Source: an uncultured Phascolarctobacterium sp. (GTDB lineage Bacteria > Bacillota > Negativicutes > Acidaminococcales > Acidaminococcaceae). From it: a stretch of 64,000 nt of DNA. The stretch lies in NCBI GenBank assembly GCA_905200645.1, contig CAJKLD010000003.1:36037-100036 (forward strand). The letters run 5' to 3'. The notes under the pieces are model-generated. The model was not told the DNA's origin and did no database searches. It was given only the letters and a program-made list of their open reading frames with translations. Shown here piece after piece: positions 1 to 9,807 of this stretch (position 1 is its first letter; each line of letters opens with the position of its first letter). The translations under genes were made by a program, and so were the position numbers.

Positions 1-1
1 T

Positions 2-1192
2 CCCGTGGTGCCGCGCGGGGCGGGTACCGGCTTAGCCTGCGGCGCTGTGCCGGTTTATGGCGGCGTAGTTTTGTCTTTAGAAAAAATGAACCGCATTTTA
101 GAAATTAACGAGGAAGCTATGTATGCGGTGGTAGAACCCGGCGTGCGCACTTCTGATTTGCAGGCAGCGGTAGAGGCTAAAGGCGCTTTTTATGCCGGCG
201 ATCCCTGCAGCGGCGATTCCTGTTTTATTGGCGGTAACGTAGCTACCAACGCCGGCGGCAACCGCGCTGTAAAATACGGCACTACCCGTCACCAAATTTA
301 TGCGGTAGAGGTTGTTAATCCCACCGGCAAAATTGTAAATTTAGGCGCACGCCTGCAAAAGCAGACCACCGGTTATTGCTTGGAACAACTGGTTATCGGC
401 AGCGAAGGCACGTTGGGTATTATTACGAAAATTACCGTGAAGCTGCTGCCTAAGCCCAAATACAGCATGGATTTGCTGGCAGTTTATGCTTCTGCAGAAG
501 AAGCTATCGGCACGGTTAACAAAATCATCAAGGGCGGTATTATGCCGACTTGCGTTGAATATATGGATAATATTACGATAAAATCCGTAGAAAATTATCT
601 TGGCTGCAAGCTGCAGGGCAGTGAAAACGGCAACTATCTCATCGTTGAGGTGGAGGGAACCAGCGAGGATGATTTGGACGAAAAAGCCTGCACGATGGAT
701 GAAATTTGTTCCGAAAACGGCGCTGCCGATGTGTTGGTGGCCGAGCATGACAAAATTTGGCAGGCGCGTAAAGCCTTTGCCGAAGCAGTGCGTGCCGAAA
801 GCCTTATCGTCTGCAAGGAGGATGTGGTAGTGCCTGTGGATCAGGAACCGGCATTGCTGGAAGAAATTTTGCGCTTGGCGAAAAAATATCAGCTTGTGAC
901 CCGTATTGCCAGTCATGCAGGCGACGGCAATATTCATTTGAACATTTTGAAAATGGCGGACGAAGCTTACGAGGATTGGGACGCGCGTGTGAAAGAAAAT
1001 CAGCAGGAGCTGTACGCTTTTATTTACGCTCACGGCGGACGCTTGAGCGGCGAGCACGGCATTGGCTACAAGCGTAAGCATTTAATGGAAGAATTTACCA
1101 ATCCTGATGAACTGGAAATGATGCGCGCGGTGAAAAAAGCGCTGGACCCCAACAATATTCTTAATCCGGGCAAAATTTTTGACGTGGAATAA
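2..1192 (+). CDS. FAD-binding oxidase, GlcD/D-lactate dehydrogenase type (5' truncated by window)
   Basis: FAD-linked 2-hydroxyacid dehydrogenase of the glycolate oxidase GlcD family, which oxidises glycolate, D-lactate or similar to the 2-keto acid. The reading frame is already open at the window edge (codons PVVPRGAGTGL, the PP-loop FAD site), so roughly the first 60-70 residues lie outside. Visible: the FAD type-4 domain with GGNVATNAGG and GSEGTLGIIT motifs, and the C-terminal FAD-oxidase domain with SHAGDGNIHLNI and SGEHGIGYKRKH, which carry the conserved active-site histidines. The physiological substrate cannot be read from the sequence. The following small gene starts 37 bp downstream and may be cotranscribed. 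Confidence 0.88.
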   Translation, partial: PVVPRGAGTGLACGAVPVYGGVVLSLEKMNRILEINEEAMYAVVEPGVRTSDLQAAVEAKGAFYAGDPCSGDSCFIGGNVATNAGGNRAVKYGTTRHQIYAVEVVNPTGKIVNLGARLQKQTTGYCLEQLVIGSEGTLGIITKITVKLLPKPKYSMDLLAVYASAEEAIGTVNKIIKGGIMPTCVEYMDNITIKSVENYLGCKLQGSENGNYLIVEVEGTSEDDLDEKACTMDEICSENGAADVLVAEHDKIWQARKAFAEAVRAESLIVCKEDVVVPVDQEPALLEEILRLAKKYQLVTRIASHAGDGNIHLNILKMADEAYEDWDARVKENQQELYAFIYAHGGRLSGEHGIGYKRKHLMEEFTNPDELEMMRAVKKALDPNNILNPGKIFDVE

Positions 1193-1229
1193 GCGTCTGG
1201 CTGCAATATATAAATGAGGGGGATTTATT

Positions 1230-1658
1230 ATGAAGGAAATTTATAAGTTAGCGGAAGAATATCATCAGGCGGGCAACAACTGCGTGGAATCCGTAGTTAA
1301 GGCCTGCAACAAGGGCTTGAATTTAAATCTTCCGGATCAGGCTATCCGTATGATTAGCGGTATGGGCGGCGGCATTGGCCGCAGCGGTTGCGTTTGCGGT
1401 GCGTTGAGCGGGTCGGCAATGATTATCAGCTCTATTGTGGGACGCTTAGACCCCAGCGAAAAGCACCAAACCGAAGTATATAAATATACGCACGAGTTTT
1501 ACGAGCGTTTTTATGCGCATTTTGGTTCTGCCTGCTGCTCGCAGTTGAACAAGCTGTCCTTTGGTACGCCTGAATACCGCACGAAATGTATTAAAATTAC
1601 TGCGGAAGCGGCGGATATGGTTTCTGACTATATTATGGAAAAGGGACTGCTGAAGTAA
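1230..1658 (+). CDS. C_GCAxxG_C_C family protein
   Basis: Small 142-aa protein of the C_GCAxxG_C_C family (putative redox/metal-binding, function not established). Conserved features are visible: Cys18 and Cys26 near the N-terminus, a glycine-rich loop followed by CVCGALSGSAM (Cys54/Cys56), a Cys102-Cys103 pair and Cys120. The start ATG has GAGGGGG upstream. It follows the FAD oxidase closely and precedes a terminator, so the two probably end one transcription unit. An electron-transfer role beside the oxidase is inference only. Confidence 0.8.
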   Translation: MKEIYKLAEEYHQAGNNCVESVVKACNKGLNLNLPDQAIRMISGMGGGIGRSGCVCGALSGSAMIISSIVGRLDPSEKHQTEVYKYTHEFYERFYAHFGSACCSQLNKLSFGTPEYRTKCIKITAEAADMVSDYIMEKGLLK

Positions 1659-1683
1659 AAAACAGAGTAAACATTAAAAATGG

Positions 1684-1738
1684 AAAAGCTTCTTTCATTT
1701 TACGGTATAAGTAAAGTGGAAGAAGCTTTTTTAAAAAC
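1684..1738 (+). terminator. Rho-independent terminator
   Basis: Inverted repeat AAAAGCTTCTT / AAGAAGCTTTT around a 20-odd base loop, followed by T residues. It separates the oxidase unit from the CRISPR locus. Confidence 0.75.
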
Positions 1739-1848
1739 AAATTTTTGTAAATTAAGCAGGACTTTAAATTATAATCTAGAATTTTATATAAAACATATGT
1801 TGTTAAATTACTGGCTTGTATATAAAATGTGTAAGGAGGACGCAAATT

Positions 1849-4338
1849 TTGGTGAATGAACTGAATGTTTTAATTAAGGGCGCATTATTGCATGATATTG
1901 GTAAGATTTGTTTGCGTGCTGACCACAGTTTAGGTAAGCATTCTGAAGCTGGTGCAAAATTTCTGCAAAAAAATTTGCCTAACACTCAAGAAGCGGAAAA
2001 AATGCTGAATTGTGTAAAATATCATCATGGCTACGCTTTGAAAGACGTTAAACTAGCTGATAATGATTTAAGCTATTTAGTTTATGAAGCGGATAACATT
2101 GCAGCCGGAGCGGATAGGCGTACTAAGGACGTAGAAAACAGCGGTTTTAATGCTCAAGCTTGTTTGGAATCTGTATTTAATATTTTTGGAGATAGTGTAA
2201 GTAGCAAAAAAGCTCAATATCACTTGTGCGGTATTAATCCTCAAGATTTATTTAATTATCCTACTAGTGATTTATTATTGGCAACAGAAGATAAATATCA
2301 GGATATAGTAGAAGATTTACAAAGTAATTTTCTACGTAAATCTATTTTGGATATGAATAATAATGAATTGCTGCGTATTTTGGAGGATTTAACTTCTTTT
2401 GTACCTTCAAGCACTAATACGGCAGAGGTATGTGATATTTCGCTTTATGTACATACGAAAATAACTGCTGCCATAGCAAGTTGTTATTACAAATATTGCG
2501 TAGCCAACGGTATAGACAATTACAAAGAGATTTGCTTAAAAAATAACAAAGATTTTCGTAAAAAACAAACGTTTCTCTTAGTTTCCGGCGATTTTTCGGG
2601 TATTCAAAATTTTATTTATACTATTCCCTCGAAAGGCGCTTTAAAATCTCTGCGTGGACGTTCTTTTTACTTAGAGATTTTTATGGAAAATTACATTGAT
2701 GAAATTTTGGAAAATCTCAATTTAAGCAGAGCTAATTTGTTGTATTGCGGCGGCGGTCATTTTTATTTGCTTTTGCCAAATACTGAAACAACCAAAACTT
2801 TGCTTAACGACGTTAAAGATAGCTGTAATAGTTGGCTGTTAGAGAAGTTTGGCACTCAATTATATATGGCGCTTGCTTATACACCTTGTTCGGCAGAAGA
2901 TTTGTTAGAGTCTAATACTCAAAACAGCGCTTTTGCTGCTGTCAGCCGTGAATTAAATAAGGATAAAATTAGTCGCTACGATTGCGAAAGTTTGGAAGAA
3001 CTTTTTGATGAAAATAGTAAATTTAATAAAAATAATGACGGCACTAGGGAATGTGCCGTATGCCATCTTTCCAGCGGCGAACTGACAGCAAATTCCATCA
3101 CCGGAGAAGGTTTTATCTGTCCTAACTGCAAAGGTTTATTTGAAATGGGAGCTAGGCTATTTGATAAAGAAAAAATATTTGCTTTGTATCAAGAGCCTGT
3201 AAATGAATGCTTGGAGCTTTTTGGTTATAAGAAAAAGGTTTACTTAGCTATTGAAAATGAAAAAGCTGTCAGCGATAAGCAAGATAAAATAATTCGTATT
3301 TATTCTAAAAATAAAGCGATAACAGGAAGTTTTGTCAGCACGCGTTTGTGGTTAGCAGATTATATTACCAAAGATGCCAAAGGAAATGTTTTAGAGTTTT
3401 CCAGCTTGGCAGAATTATCCTGTGATGATAATCATGGTATTAAACGATTGGGCGTTTTGCGTGCTGACGTAGATAATTTAGGGGCTGCTTTTATTGGCGG
3501 CTTTGTAAAAAAAGGCGTTGCTGACAGTACAAAATATGCTACGTTATCAAGATATGCAGATTTATCGCGCGATTTAGGATTGTTTTTTAAGCTTGCTGTG
3601 GGAAAAATATGTAATGGCGAATTAAATGCGGAAGTATGTCAAAAGCCTTTCAGCTTATATGGTTTGCGTAGGCCAGCAGCAAGAAAAGTACATATAATTT
3701 ATTCCGGCGGTGACGATATGTTTATTGTTGGCGCTTGGGATGAGCTTTTAGAATTAGCTGTTGATATTCGTCAAGCATTTTCTGCTTTTACTAATGATAA
3801 GTTAAGCTTTTCAGCGGGATTGGCGCTTTTTAGTCCCAGCTATCCCATAAGTAAAATGGCAGAAATTACAGGCATGTTGGAAAGTGCTGCTAAGAATAAT
3901 AGTGACCAAAAGAATAGTATTGCTTTGTTTGGCTTTGATACGGAAATTGCGTCAGCAGGCAGTATGTTTGCTTGCAGACATATTTATCATTGGAATGAGT
4001 TTACAGACAATGTTTGTCATGAAAAACTGCGATTTCTTTTACAGCATTTAGATTATAATGCTTCTAACGCTAATAAGCTTTCATGTGGAAAGTCTATGCT
4101 GTATAGACTGTTGCAGCTTTTGGAAAATGCTGATAAGGATGCAGTGAATATTGCTCGTTTTGCTTATGTTATGGCTAGATTGCAGCCGGAACAAAAGCAA
4201 AATAGCGAAAAAATAGCATGTTATAATGAATTTAGTCAGCAAATGTATCAATGGTATACCAAAGCTCAAGATAGAAAAGAATTATATACGGCACTTAATC
4301 TTTTAATTTATTATTTACGTGAGACTAAGGAGGAATAA
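1849..4338 (+). CDS. csm1: Type III-A CRISPR protein Cas10/Csm1
   Basis: Large subunit of the Csm effector, 829 aa. When the complex binds target RNA, Cas10 cuts ssDNA through its HD domain and makes cyclic oligoadenylates with its Palm domain. Seen here: HD motif at residues 15-16 (LLHDIGK) with further histidines nearby, first Palm region around SGDFSGIQNFIY, a zinc finger with Cys402/Cys405 and Cys424/Cys427, and the catalytic GGDD at 620-623. Both catalytic centres look intact. The best start is TTG 1849, nine bases after AGGAGG; GTG 1852 is the alternative. First gene of the csm operon; csm2 starts 2 bp after its stop. Confidence 0.96.
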   Translation: MVNELNVLIKGALLHDIGKICLRADHSLGKHSEAGAKFLQKNLPNTQEAEKMLNCVKYHHGYALKDVKLADNDLSYLVYEADNIAAGADRRTKDVENSGFNAQACLESVFNIFGDSVSSKKAQYHLCGINPQDLFNYPTSDLLLATEDKYQDIVEDLQSNFLRKSILDMNNNELLRILEDLTSFVPSSTNTAEVCDISLYVHTKITAAIASCYYKYCVANGIDNYKEICLKNNKDFRKKQTFLLVSGDFSGIQNFIYTIPSKGALKSLRGRSFYLEIFMENYIDEILENLNLSRANLLYCGGGHFYLLLPNTETTKTLLNDVKDSCNSWLLEKFGTQLYMALAYTPCSAEDLLESNTQNSAFAAVSRELNKDKISRYDCESLEELFDENSKFNKNNDGTRECAVCHLSSGELTANSITGEGFICPNCKGLFEMGARLFDKEKIFALYQEPVNECLELFGYKKKVYLAIENEKAVSDKQDKIIRIYSKNKAITGSFVSTRLWLADYITKDAKGNVLEFSSLAELSCDDNHGIKRLGVLRADVDNLGAAFIGGFVKKGVADSTKYATLSRYADLSRDLGLFFKLAVGKICNGELNAEVCQKPFSLYGLRRPAARKVHIIYSGGDDMFIVGAWDELLELAVDIRQAFSAFTNDKLSFSAGLALFSPSYPISKMAEITGMLESAAKNNSDQKNSIALFGFDTEIASAGSMFACRHIYHWNEFTDNVCHEKLRFLLQHLDYNASNANKLSCGKSMLYRLLQLLENADKDAVNIARFAYVMARLQPEQKQNSEKIACYNEFSQQMYQWYTKAQDRKELYTALNLLIYYLRETKEE

Positions 4339-4340
4339 AA

Positions 4341-4850
4341 ATGCGAATCAATGATATGCGTTCCCCATTTGCCAAAGCAGGCTTTAAACCAACTGAGAGA
4401 CCGGAAAAGATTGTTAGAAATACTGTACAAACTGTTGTCCAGTATGATGTGGTAAAAGATGCGGAAAAAACTATTCAAGCTCTTAGATATAAGGATAGGG
4501 ATAATTGTGATAAAATTGATTTAACAACTTCGCAGATTAGAAAATTTTTGACAGCAGTAAATATTGTCAAAAATAAAGTGGAGCTTTATTTAGTGCAAAA
4601 TAAAGCAGCTACCAAGCTGCCACAAGATTTGGTAGAAGAAATAAAATTTTTAAAAGTAAATCTGCTTTATCAGGCGGGGAGAGATGCTGCGTCTAATAAA
4701 AAAGCAACGGTTAAAAAGTTTGTTAAGCAGGCAAACTTAGAAAAGATTATTGATGATATTGGTGATGACAAGCAAAAATTTGCACGTTTTTGTAAATATA
4801 CGGAAGCTTTAGTAGCATTTCATAAGTATTATGGAGGTAGAGATAAATGA
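4341..4850 (+). CDS. csm2: Type III-A CRISPR protein Csm2
   Basis: Small helical subunit (Cas11-type) that forms the inner filament of the Csm complex and contacts the crRNA-target duplex. 169 aa, usual size or slightly longer than the family. Recognised by the segment LTTSQIRKFLTAVNIV, then LKVNLLYQAGRD and the C-terminal FCKYTEALVAFHKYYGG, all characteristic of Csm2. Ribosome-binding site AAGGAGG precedes the ATG. The stop overlaps the csm3 start by 4 bp (ATGA), indicating translational coupling. Confidence 0.93.
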   Translation: MRINDMRSPFAKAGFKPTERPEKIVRNTVQTVVQYDVVKDAEKTIQALRYKDRDNCDKIDLTTSQIRKFLTAVNIVKNKVELYLVQNKAATKLPQDLVEEIKFLKVNLLYQAGRDAASNKKATVKKFVKQANLEKIIDDIGDDKQKFARFCKYTEALVAFHKYYGGRDK

Positions 4851-5542
4851 TTGACAGCAAGCAGAAAGCTTTAAAAGGTAAAATTTTAATCACAGGCTCT
4901 TTAAAAGTTTTGACCGGTATGCATATTGGCGGCAGCAGTGATTTTGCACCTATCGGCGCCGTAGACAGCCCCTTTATTCGCGATCCGTTTACTAACGCGC
5001 CGCTGATTCCCGGCAGCTCCATAAAGGGAAAAATTAGAACTTTATTGGCTAAAGCAACCTGTGACGGGTATGTTTTGAATGATATTAGAGATGATAAAGA
5101 TGTTGTTAAGCGTTTGTTTGGCGCCAGCGGTAAAGGCTTTGCTGTACCGGCAAGGTTGCAGTTTTTTGATTTATTTTTGACGCAAGAAACCTTGGATGCT
5201 TTCGGCGGTTTAGATATGGACACTTATATTGGTGAGGTAAAATTTGAAAATACTATTAGCCGTATTAGCGGCGTTGCCAATCCGCGTCAGATAGAGCGCG
5301 TTCCGGCTGGAGCAGTATTTGCCTTTAAACTGGTTTACAATGTAGAAAATATTAATGAAATAGAAGAAGATATCCAGACTTTAGCAGAGGGAATACAGCT
5401 TTTAGAAAATGATTATTTAGGTGGACACGGATCTCGTGGCTATGGCCGTGTTCAATTTGAAAAATTAGAGATGGAAGCTATCGGTAAACTGGAATTAGAT
5501 TTACAAAAATATATGCAGCTTTTAAGGAATGATGCAAGATGA
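4847..5542 (+). CDS. csm3: Type III-A CRISPR RAMP protein Csm3 (Cas7)
   Basis: Backbone subunit of the Csm complex, which cleaves target RNA at 6-nt intervals. 231 aa. The catalytic aspartate in the conserved GAxDSP loop is present (Asp40, in IGAVDSPFIRDP). The RAMP motif PLIPGSSIKGKIRTLL and the glycine-rich GGHGSRGYGRVQF near the C-terminus are clear. Overlaps csm2 and csm4 by 4 bp each. Nothing suggests loss of activity. Confidence 0.96.
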   Translation: MIDSKQKALKGKILITGSLKVLTGMHIGGSSDFAPIGAVDSPFIRDPFTNAPLIPGSSIKGKIRTLLAKATCDGYVLNDIRDDKDVVKRLFGASGKGFAVPARLQFFDLFLTQETLDAFGGLDMDTYIGEVKFENTISRISGVANPRQIERVPAGAVFAFKLVYNVENINEIEEDIQTLAEGIQLLENDYLGGHGSRGYGRVQFEKLEMEAIGKLELDLQKYMQLLRNDAR

Positions 5543-6540
5543 AATATTATATCTTTACCTTAAAATTTTTAACGCCAGTTCATTTTGGTGATTCTGCCGG
5601 TGGAGGGAGTTTAGAAAGAGTATTATTAAATTGCAGTGCCGATACTTTATTCAGCGCCTTGTGTAATGAGATGGCGGATAATCAGGAAATATTAAATGAT
5701 TTCGTCGCTAAAACGGCAAGCGGAAAAATAATGTTTTCCAGTCTAATGCCTTTTTACAGAATTGACGACAAAGATTTGCAGCTATATCTGCCTAAGCCTT
5801 TATTAAACGGCGAAGTTATAGCAAAAACAGAGCAAAGTTTTACAGAAATTAAACAGCTGGCAACAAAATTAAAAAAGAAAAAGAAAGAAGCATATATTAG
5901 AGCATCGCAAATAAAACGACTGCTTAAAACAGGGCAAAACGATTATGATGGCACACCTAAATTTGCTGTGCCCTATGTAACTGCAAGAGTTGGTATGCGT
6001 GGAGAAAAATCTTTGCCATATTATGTTGGTAGTTATCTATTTAGCAAACAGACAGGACTTTATTTGATTTGTGGAACGGAAGATGAGACAGATATAGATT
6101 TTGTTGAAAATGCCTTGATTAGTTTGGGGTTGTCCGGTATTGGCGGCAAACGCAGCAGCGGCTATGGCAAGTTTGAATTAGAAGATGACAAATGGGAAAT
6201 TGATGCTGAAAATGGATTTTATGAAGATGATATAGCTTTAGGGGCTATGCTTGTAAAAGAAAATGCTGCTTGGCAGATGTGCATTGCTCCTGTCTGCCCT
6301 GTTCGCGGGCAAGCAGAAAATATTAAACAGGGAAATTATAAATTGCTTAAACGCAGTGGTTTTGTGCCTGCTTTCGGTTTGGATAATAATGTAAAAAGAA
6401 ATAGCATTTTTATGTTGGCGGAAGGTTCGTGTTTTGCAAAACGCGTTCAGGGACGCATGGTGGAATTAGATGTTGACGGTCTGAACCATAAGATTTACCG
6501 TAACGGCGTGGGGATGTTTGTGGGGTTGGATGATGAATAA
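5539..6540 (+). CDS. csm4: Type III-A CRISPR RAMP protein Csm4 (Cas5 group)
   Basis: 333-aa Csm4, the subunit that caps the complex at the crRNA 5' tag and contacts Cas10. N-terminal RAMP start (YIFTLKFLTPVHFGDSAGGG) and the C-terminal glycine loop GIGGKRSSGYGKFEL fit the family. A lysine-rich stretch lies near residues 110-120. The gene overlaps csm3 by 4 bp, and its 3' end overlaps the start of csm5. Confidence 0.93.
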   Translation: MKYYIFTLKFLTPVHFGDSAGGGSLERVLLNCSADTLFSALCNEMADNQEILNDFVAKTASGKIMFSSLMPFYRIDDKDLQLYLPKPLLNGEVIAKTEQSFTEIKQLATKLKKKKKEAYIRASQIKRLLKTGQNDYDGTPKFAVPYVTARVGMRGEKSLPYYVGSYLFSKQTGLYLICGTEDETDIDFVENALISLGLSGIGGKRSSGYGKFELEDDKWEIDAENGFYEDDIALGAMLVKENAAWQMCIAPVCPVRGQAENIKQGNYKLLKRSGFVPAFGLDNNVKRNSIFMLAEGSCFAKRVQGRMVELDVDGLNHKIYRNGVGMFVGLDDE

Positions 6541-7705
6541 CAATATGCAGCAAGAAACAACTAAAATGTGTTTACGCGTGGTAACGCCGATAAATATTGC
6601 CGATGGTACAATTTTGAGCGCTAAGGATTATTTTTATGACGTTAAACAAGGAAAAGTTTATTTTTTGAATTTGCATAAGTGGCACAGGTTTATTTATGCT
6701 AAAGGCTTATTGCCAGCCTATGAAAAATATGTTACTGATATTAATGATAAAAGAAATCTTTTGGCTTGGCTGCGCAGTGAAGGCTTTTCCTTAGCAGACG
6801 TTAGCAGCGTAATTGTAAATACGGCTGTAGTAGAGATAGGAAGCTCTGCTAATGTGCGCAAAGAATCCTTAAATGATATTATTAAACATATTAAGCAGAT
6901 AGACGGCAGCGTATATATTCCCGGAAGCAGCATTAAAGGCGTTTTGCGTACAGCAATTATTTATCATATTTTGTGCAAAAGAAATAATTTAAAAAATAAA
7001 ATTTGGCGCGAAGTGGAATCGCTTTTACATGCAGACCGAATTCAAGTGAGAGCGTTAGATAAAGTAGCCAATGATTTAGAAAGCAGTGTTTTACATGCTT
7101 TAAAATTAGAAAATAATGGCAGAGCAATAAATTCCAATAACGCAGTGTGCAGCGCTTTGCGCGGTTTGCAGGTCAGCGATAGCTATGACTGTAAAAATGT
7201 AGCAACAGCTATTCTGCAAAAGGAAGATGTTGGCTTTAATCAAAGAAACGGTGCAATATCTACGCATCCTTTATCAGTTTTTAGAGAATGCGTTTTGCCC
7301 GGAGCAGAATTTTATTTTGATATTAAGCTGGAAAAAGCTTATATGGATACTTTAGGTATAAAATCTGTGGACGATTTGCTTACTATAGCCAAAAATTATC
7401 AGCAGGCGGTGCAGAACATTCTGGCACAGGCTTTTGCTAAGGGCTGTCCGGAGGTGTTTACAGGTATAGAAAATGCTAACATGTGGTTGGGAAGCAACAC
7501 AGGCTTTTTGAGCAAAACTTTGCTGGCATTTTTAGCTCCTGATTCCGCAACTGCTTTATGGGCGGTAAAAACTTTGCTGAACAGCAGCTTTAGACAACAT
7601 AAGCATTTTATTTGTGATGCAATTATTTCACCGCGTACATTAAAATGTACTACTTATAAAAATAAATTGTGTTTGATGGGCTTAGCAGAGGTAGGCAAAG
7701 CATGA
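6530..7705 (+). CDS. csm5: Type III-A CRISPR RAMP protein Csm5 (Cas7 group)
   Basis: 391-aa Csm5, the subunit at the crRNA 3' end of the complex. The family signature is the RAMP motif VYIPGSSIKGVLRTAIIYHIL, preceded by an N-terminal RRM-like strand (LRVVTPINIADG). ATG codons at 6530 and 6533 overlap the csm4 stop; the frame remains open upstream to a TTG at 6518, which is less likely. The 3' end overlaps cas6 by 4 bp (ATGA). Confidence 0.92.
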   Translation: MMNNNMQQETTKMCLRVVTPINIADGTILSAKDYFYDVKQGKVYFLNLHKWHRFIYAKGLLPAYEKYVTDINDKRNLLAWLRSEGFSLADVSSVIVNTAVVEIGSSANVRKESLNDIIKHIKQIDGSVYIPGSSIKGVLRTAIIYHILCKRNNLKNKIWREVESLLHADRIQVRALDKVANDLESSVLHALKLENNGRAINSNNAVCSALRGLQVSDSYDCKNVATAILQKEDVGFNQRNGAISTHPLSVFRECVLPGAEFYFDIKLEKAYMDTLGIKSVDDLLTIAKNYQQAVQNILAQAFAKGCPEVFTGIENANMWLGSNTGFLSKTLLAFLAPDSATALWAVKTLLNSSFRQHKHFICDAIISPRTLKCTTYKNKLCLMGLAEVGKA

Positions 7706-8463
7706 TACAATCTTTAGAAATAAAAATTGCCGCGTCTGCGGGAGTAAAAATTTCTTCTACGGCGGGGTCTGTGCTGCACGGCGTTTTAATGCAGCATATA
7801 GACGCTGATTATGCCGATATATTGCATACGCAGGCTTTGCGTCCTTATTCACAATGCGTTTATTTTGATAAGCTGCGGGAGGCAGTCTATTGGCGGTTGA
7901 CTGCCCTGAATAAACAGGCTCAAAATGAAATTTTGGGAGCGGCCTTCACTTTGCCTGGAAAAATTTATTTAGAGCAAAAAAATATGGAACTTCAACTGCT
8001 AAGTAAGGAATACAGTGAGGAAACAAGTTATAATAATTTGGCAGAAAAAAATTTTGCTTATCCTTTGCAAGGGAAAATTGTGAAATACGAATTTATTACT
8101 TCTGCCAGTTTTAAAAGCGAAGGAAATTATATGATTTTTCCGCAGCCTGCTATGCTTTTTAATAGCTTAATAAATCGCTGGAATACCTTTGCAGATAGCA
8201 ATATATTGGATACTAAAGGTTTGGCGAGCGATTTGGCAGGAGAGGTTTACGTTAGAGATTATAAGCTGCAAATGCGGCAGTACAGCGTGGACGGAGCGCG
8301 CATTCCGGCTTTTCAGGGAATGTATGCTTTGGGAATGAAAGGCAATATTATGAGCAATAGGGTTATTGCTTTGCTAAGCGAATATGCCAACTGGTGCGGT
8401 GTTGGCATAAAAACGGCCTTAGGCATGGGAGCAGTAAAAAGTTTTTTGCTCAACAACCTCTAA
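7702..8463 (+). CDS. cas6: CRISPR pre-crRNA endoribonuclease Cas6
   Basis: 253-aa Cas6, the nuclease that cuts pre-crRNA inside each repeat, leaving an 8-nt 5' tag. The start is the ATG overlapping the csm5 stop (a longer in-frame reading exists upstream but overlaps csm5). Visible: N-terminal ferredoxin-like half with LHGVLMQHI and RPYSQCVYF, and the C-terminal glycine-rich RNA-binding loop GVGIKTALGMGAVK. It lies between csm5 and csm6, so effector and processing genes share one operon. The repeat ends in ACGGAAAC, the tag this enzyme would generate. Confidence 0.92.
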   Translation: MIQSLEIKIAASAGVKISSTAGSVLHGVLMQHIDADYADILHTQALRPYSQCVYFDKLREAVYWRLTALNKQAQNEILGAAFTLPGKIYLEQKNMELQLLSKEYSEETSYNNLAEKNFAYPLQGKIVKYEFITSASFKSEGNYMIFPQPAMLFNSLINRWNTFADSNILDTKGLASDLAGEVYVRDYKLQMRQYSVDGARIPAFQGMYALGMKGNIMSNRVIALLSEYANWCGVGIKTALGMGAVKSFLLNNL

Positions 8464-8499
8464 TTGGTGCTAAATAAAATTTTCGAGGGAGGTAGAAAG

Positions 8500-9807
8500 A
8501 TGAGCATTTTATATACTCCTGCAGGAGATACTGACCCCATTCGCGATATGTATGACGGAGCCATTCTGCAAATTTTGCGCCGTTATCGCCCATGGTTGAT
8601 TAGAATTTTTTTAAGTAAAGATATGGCGCAGAAAGAAAATACCAAGCAGGTTTATTCTAAAGCAATTAAGCATGTGGCTCCGGAATGTAAAGTAGAATTT
8701 ATCAAAACAAAAATTACCGAAGCGCAAAAAATGGAAAAATTGGTACCTTTAGCCGAAGAATTTTTGCAGCTGCGCAAGGAATATCCCGCAGAAAAAATTC
8801 TGCTGAATTTAAGCTCCGGTACGCCGCAAATGAAAACAATTATGTCGTTTTTGGCGACTGATTTTGAAAATGTGCAGGCAATACAGGTTATGTCGCCGCA
8901 CAACGGCTCTAACAGAAGTAATCATGCAGCACAAAATGACGAAGATATAGATTCTATTATTGCTAATAATCTTGATGATGAGCCGGATATGCCGAACCGT
9001 TGCCAAGAGCCACCCTTATCATTATTCCAACGTTATAGTGTTCGACATCAGCTTATTAGCTTGGTAAATAATTATGAGTATAGCGCAGCTTTTACTTTAT
9101 ATAAAAAATATCGCGGTATGTTCAGCACCGAAACCGGAAGATTGCTGGAGCATGCTGACTTGCGCTCTAAGCTGCAATTAGATGACGCTTTTGCCAAAGC
9201 TGGCAAAAGAATATCTAATAATCGAGAAGTAAATATGCTTAGTGAATATTTTATGCTGATGGAATTGCGGCAAAAACGCGGTGAACTGGCAGAATTTATT
9301 GTTAAGCTGACGCCGTTTTTATATCAGCTGCTATTGTTTTATTTTCAAAATAAAACAGTTTATCAGCCTGCTAAATTTTGTGAACGCAGCAGTGCGAATA
9401 AACCTTGGAAAATCAAACGTCAACGGCTGCAAAAAATGTTTCCACAGGTTTTGGCAAAGCTGGATACAGCTTATGGTGGAAATTTTAGAGATAATACGGA
9501 GTTATCTTTTACTAATATGTTGGACATCTTAAAAATTATGCCGGGAGAGCCACAGGAGCTGGTTGATTTACTAAGCGTTCTGCGTGAAGTAGAAGCGCGT
9601 CACCGCAATCCTTTGGCGCATACTATAGTTAATATTACCGAGGAGGTGCTGCAAAATACAGAACCTAAGCTAGGCTCCTTTGCCATAGTACAAAAGCTGC
9701 GCAAAGCATTTTTACTGGTGATGCAAGGAGAAAACGTCTTAAAGAAAAATGTTTATGAAGAATTAAATTATGCCATTATTAAAAGCATGGACACTTTTTC
9801 TGTGTAA
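8500..9807 (+). CDS. csm6: CRISPR-associated ribonuclease Csm6 (CARF-HEPN)
   Basis: 435-aa stand-alone ribonuclease activated by cyclic oligoadenylate from Cas10. The N-terminal CARF domain has the ligand-loop motif NLSSGTPQM at residues 103-111; the C-terminal HEPN domain has R-x4-H as RNPLAH (Arg369/His374). Both are the residues expected of an active enzyme. Start ATG 8500 has GGGAGG about nine bases upstream; an earlier in-frame GTG exists but lacks a site. It is the last gene before the CRISPR leader. Confidence 0.94.
   Translation: MSILYTPAGDTDPIRDMYDGAILQILRRYRPWLIRIFLSKDMAQKENTKQVYSKAIKHVAPECKVEFIKTKITEAQKMEKLVPLAEEFLQLRKEYPAEKILLNLSSGTPQMKTIMSFLATDFENVQAIQVMSPHNGSNRSNHAAQNDEDIDSIIANNLDDEPDMPNRCQEPPLSLFQRYSVRHQLISLVNNYEYSAAFTLYKKYRGMFSTETGRLLEHADLRSKLQLDDAFAKAGKRISNNREVNMLSEYFMLMELRQKRGELAEFIVKLTPFLYQLLLFYFQNKTVYQPAKFCERSSANKPWKIKRQRLQKMFPQVLAKLDTAYGGNFRDNTELSFTNMLDILKIMPGEPQELVDLLSVLREVEARHRNPLAHTIVNITEEVLQNTEPKLGSFAIVQKLRKAFLLVMQGENVLKKNVYEELNYAIIKSMDTFSV

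Noticed and set aside
341..1081. Long minus-strand frame inside the FAD oxidase
   Set aside because: Shadow of the plus-strand gene, whose conserved motifs are certain.
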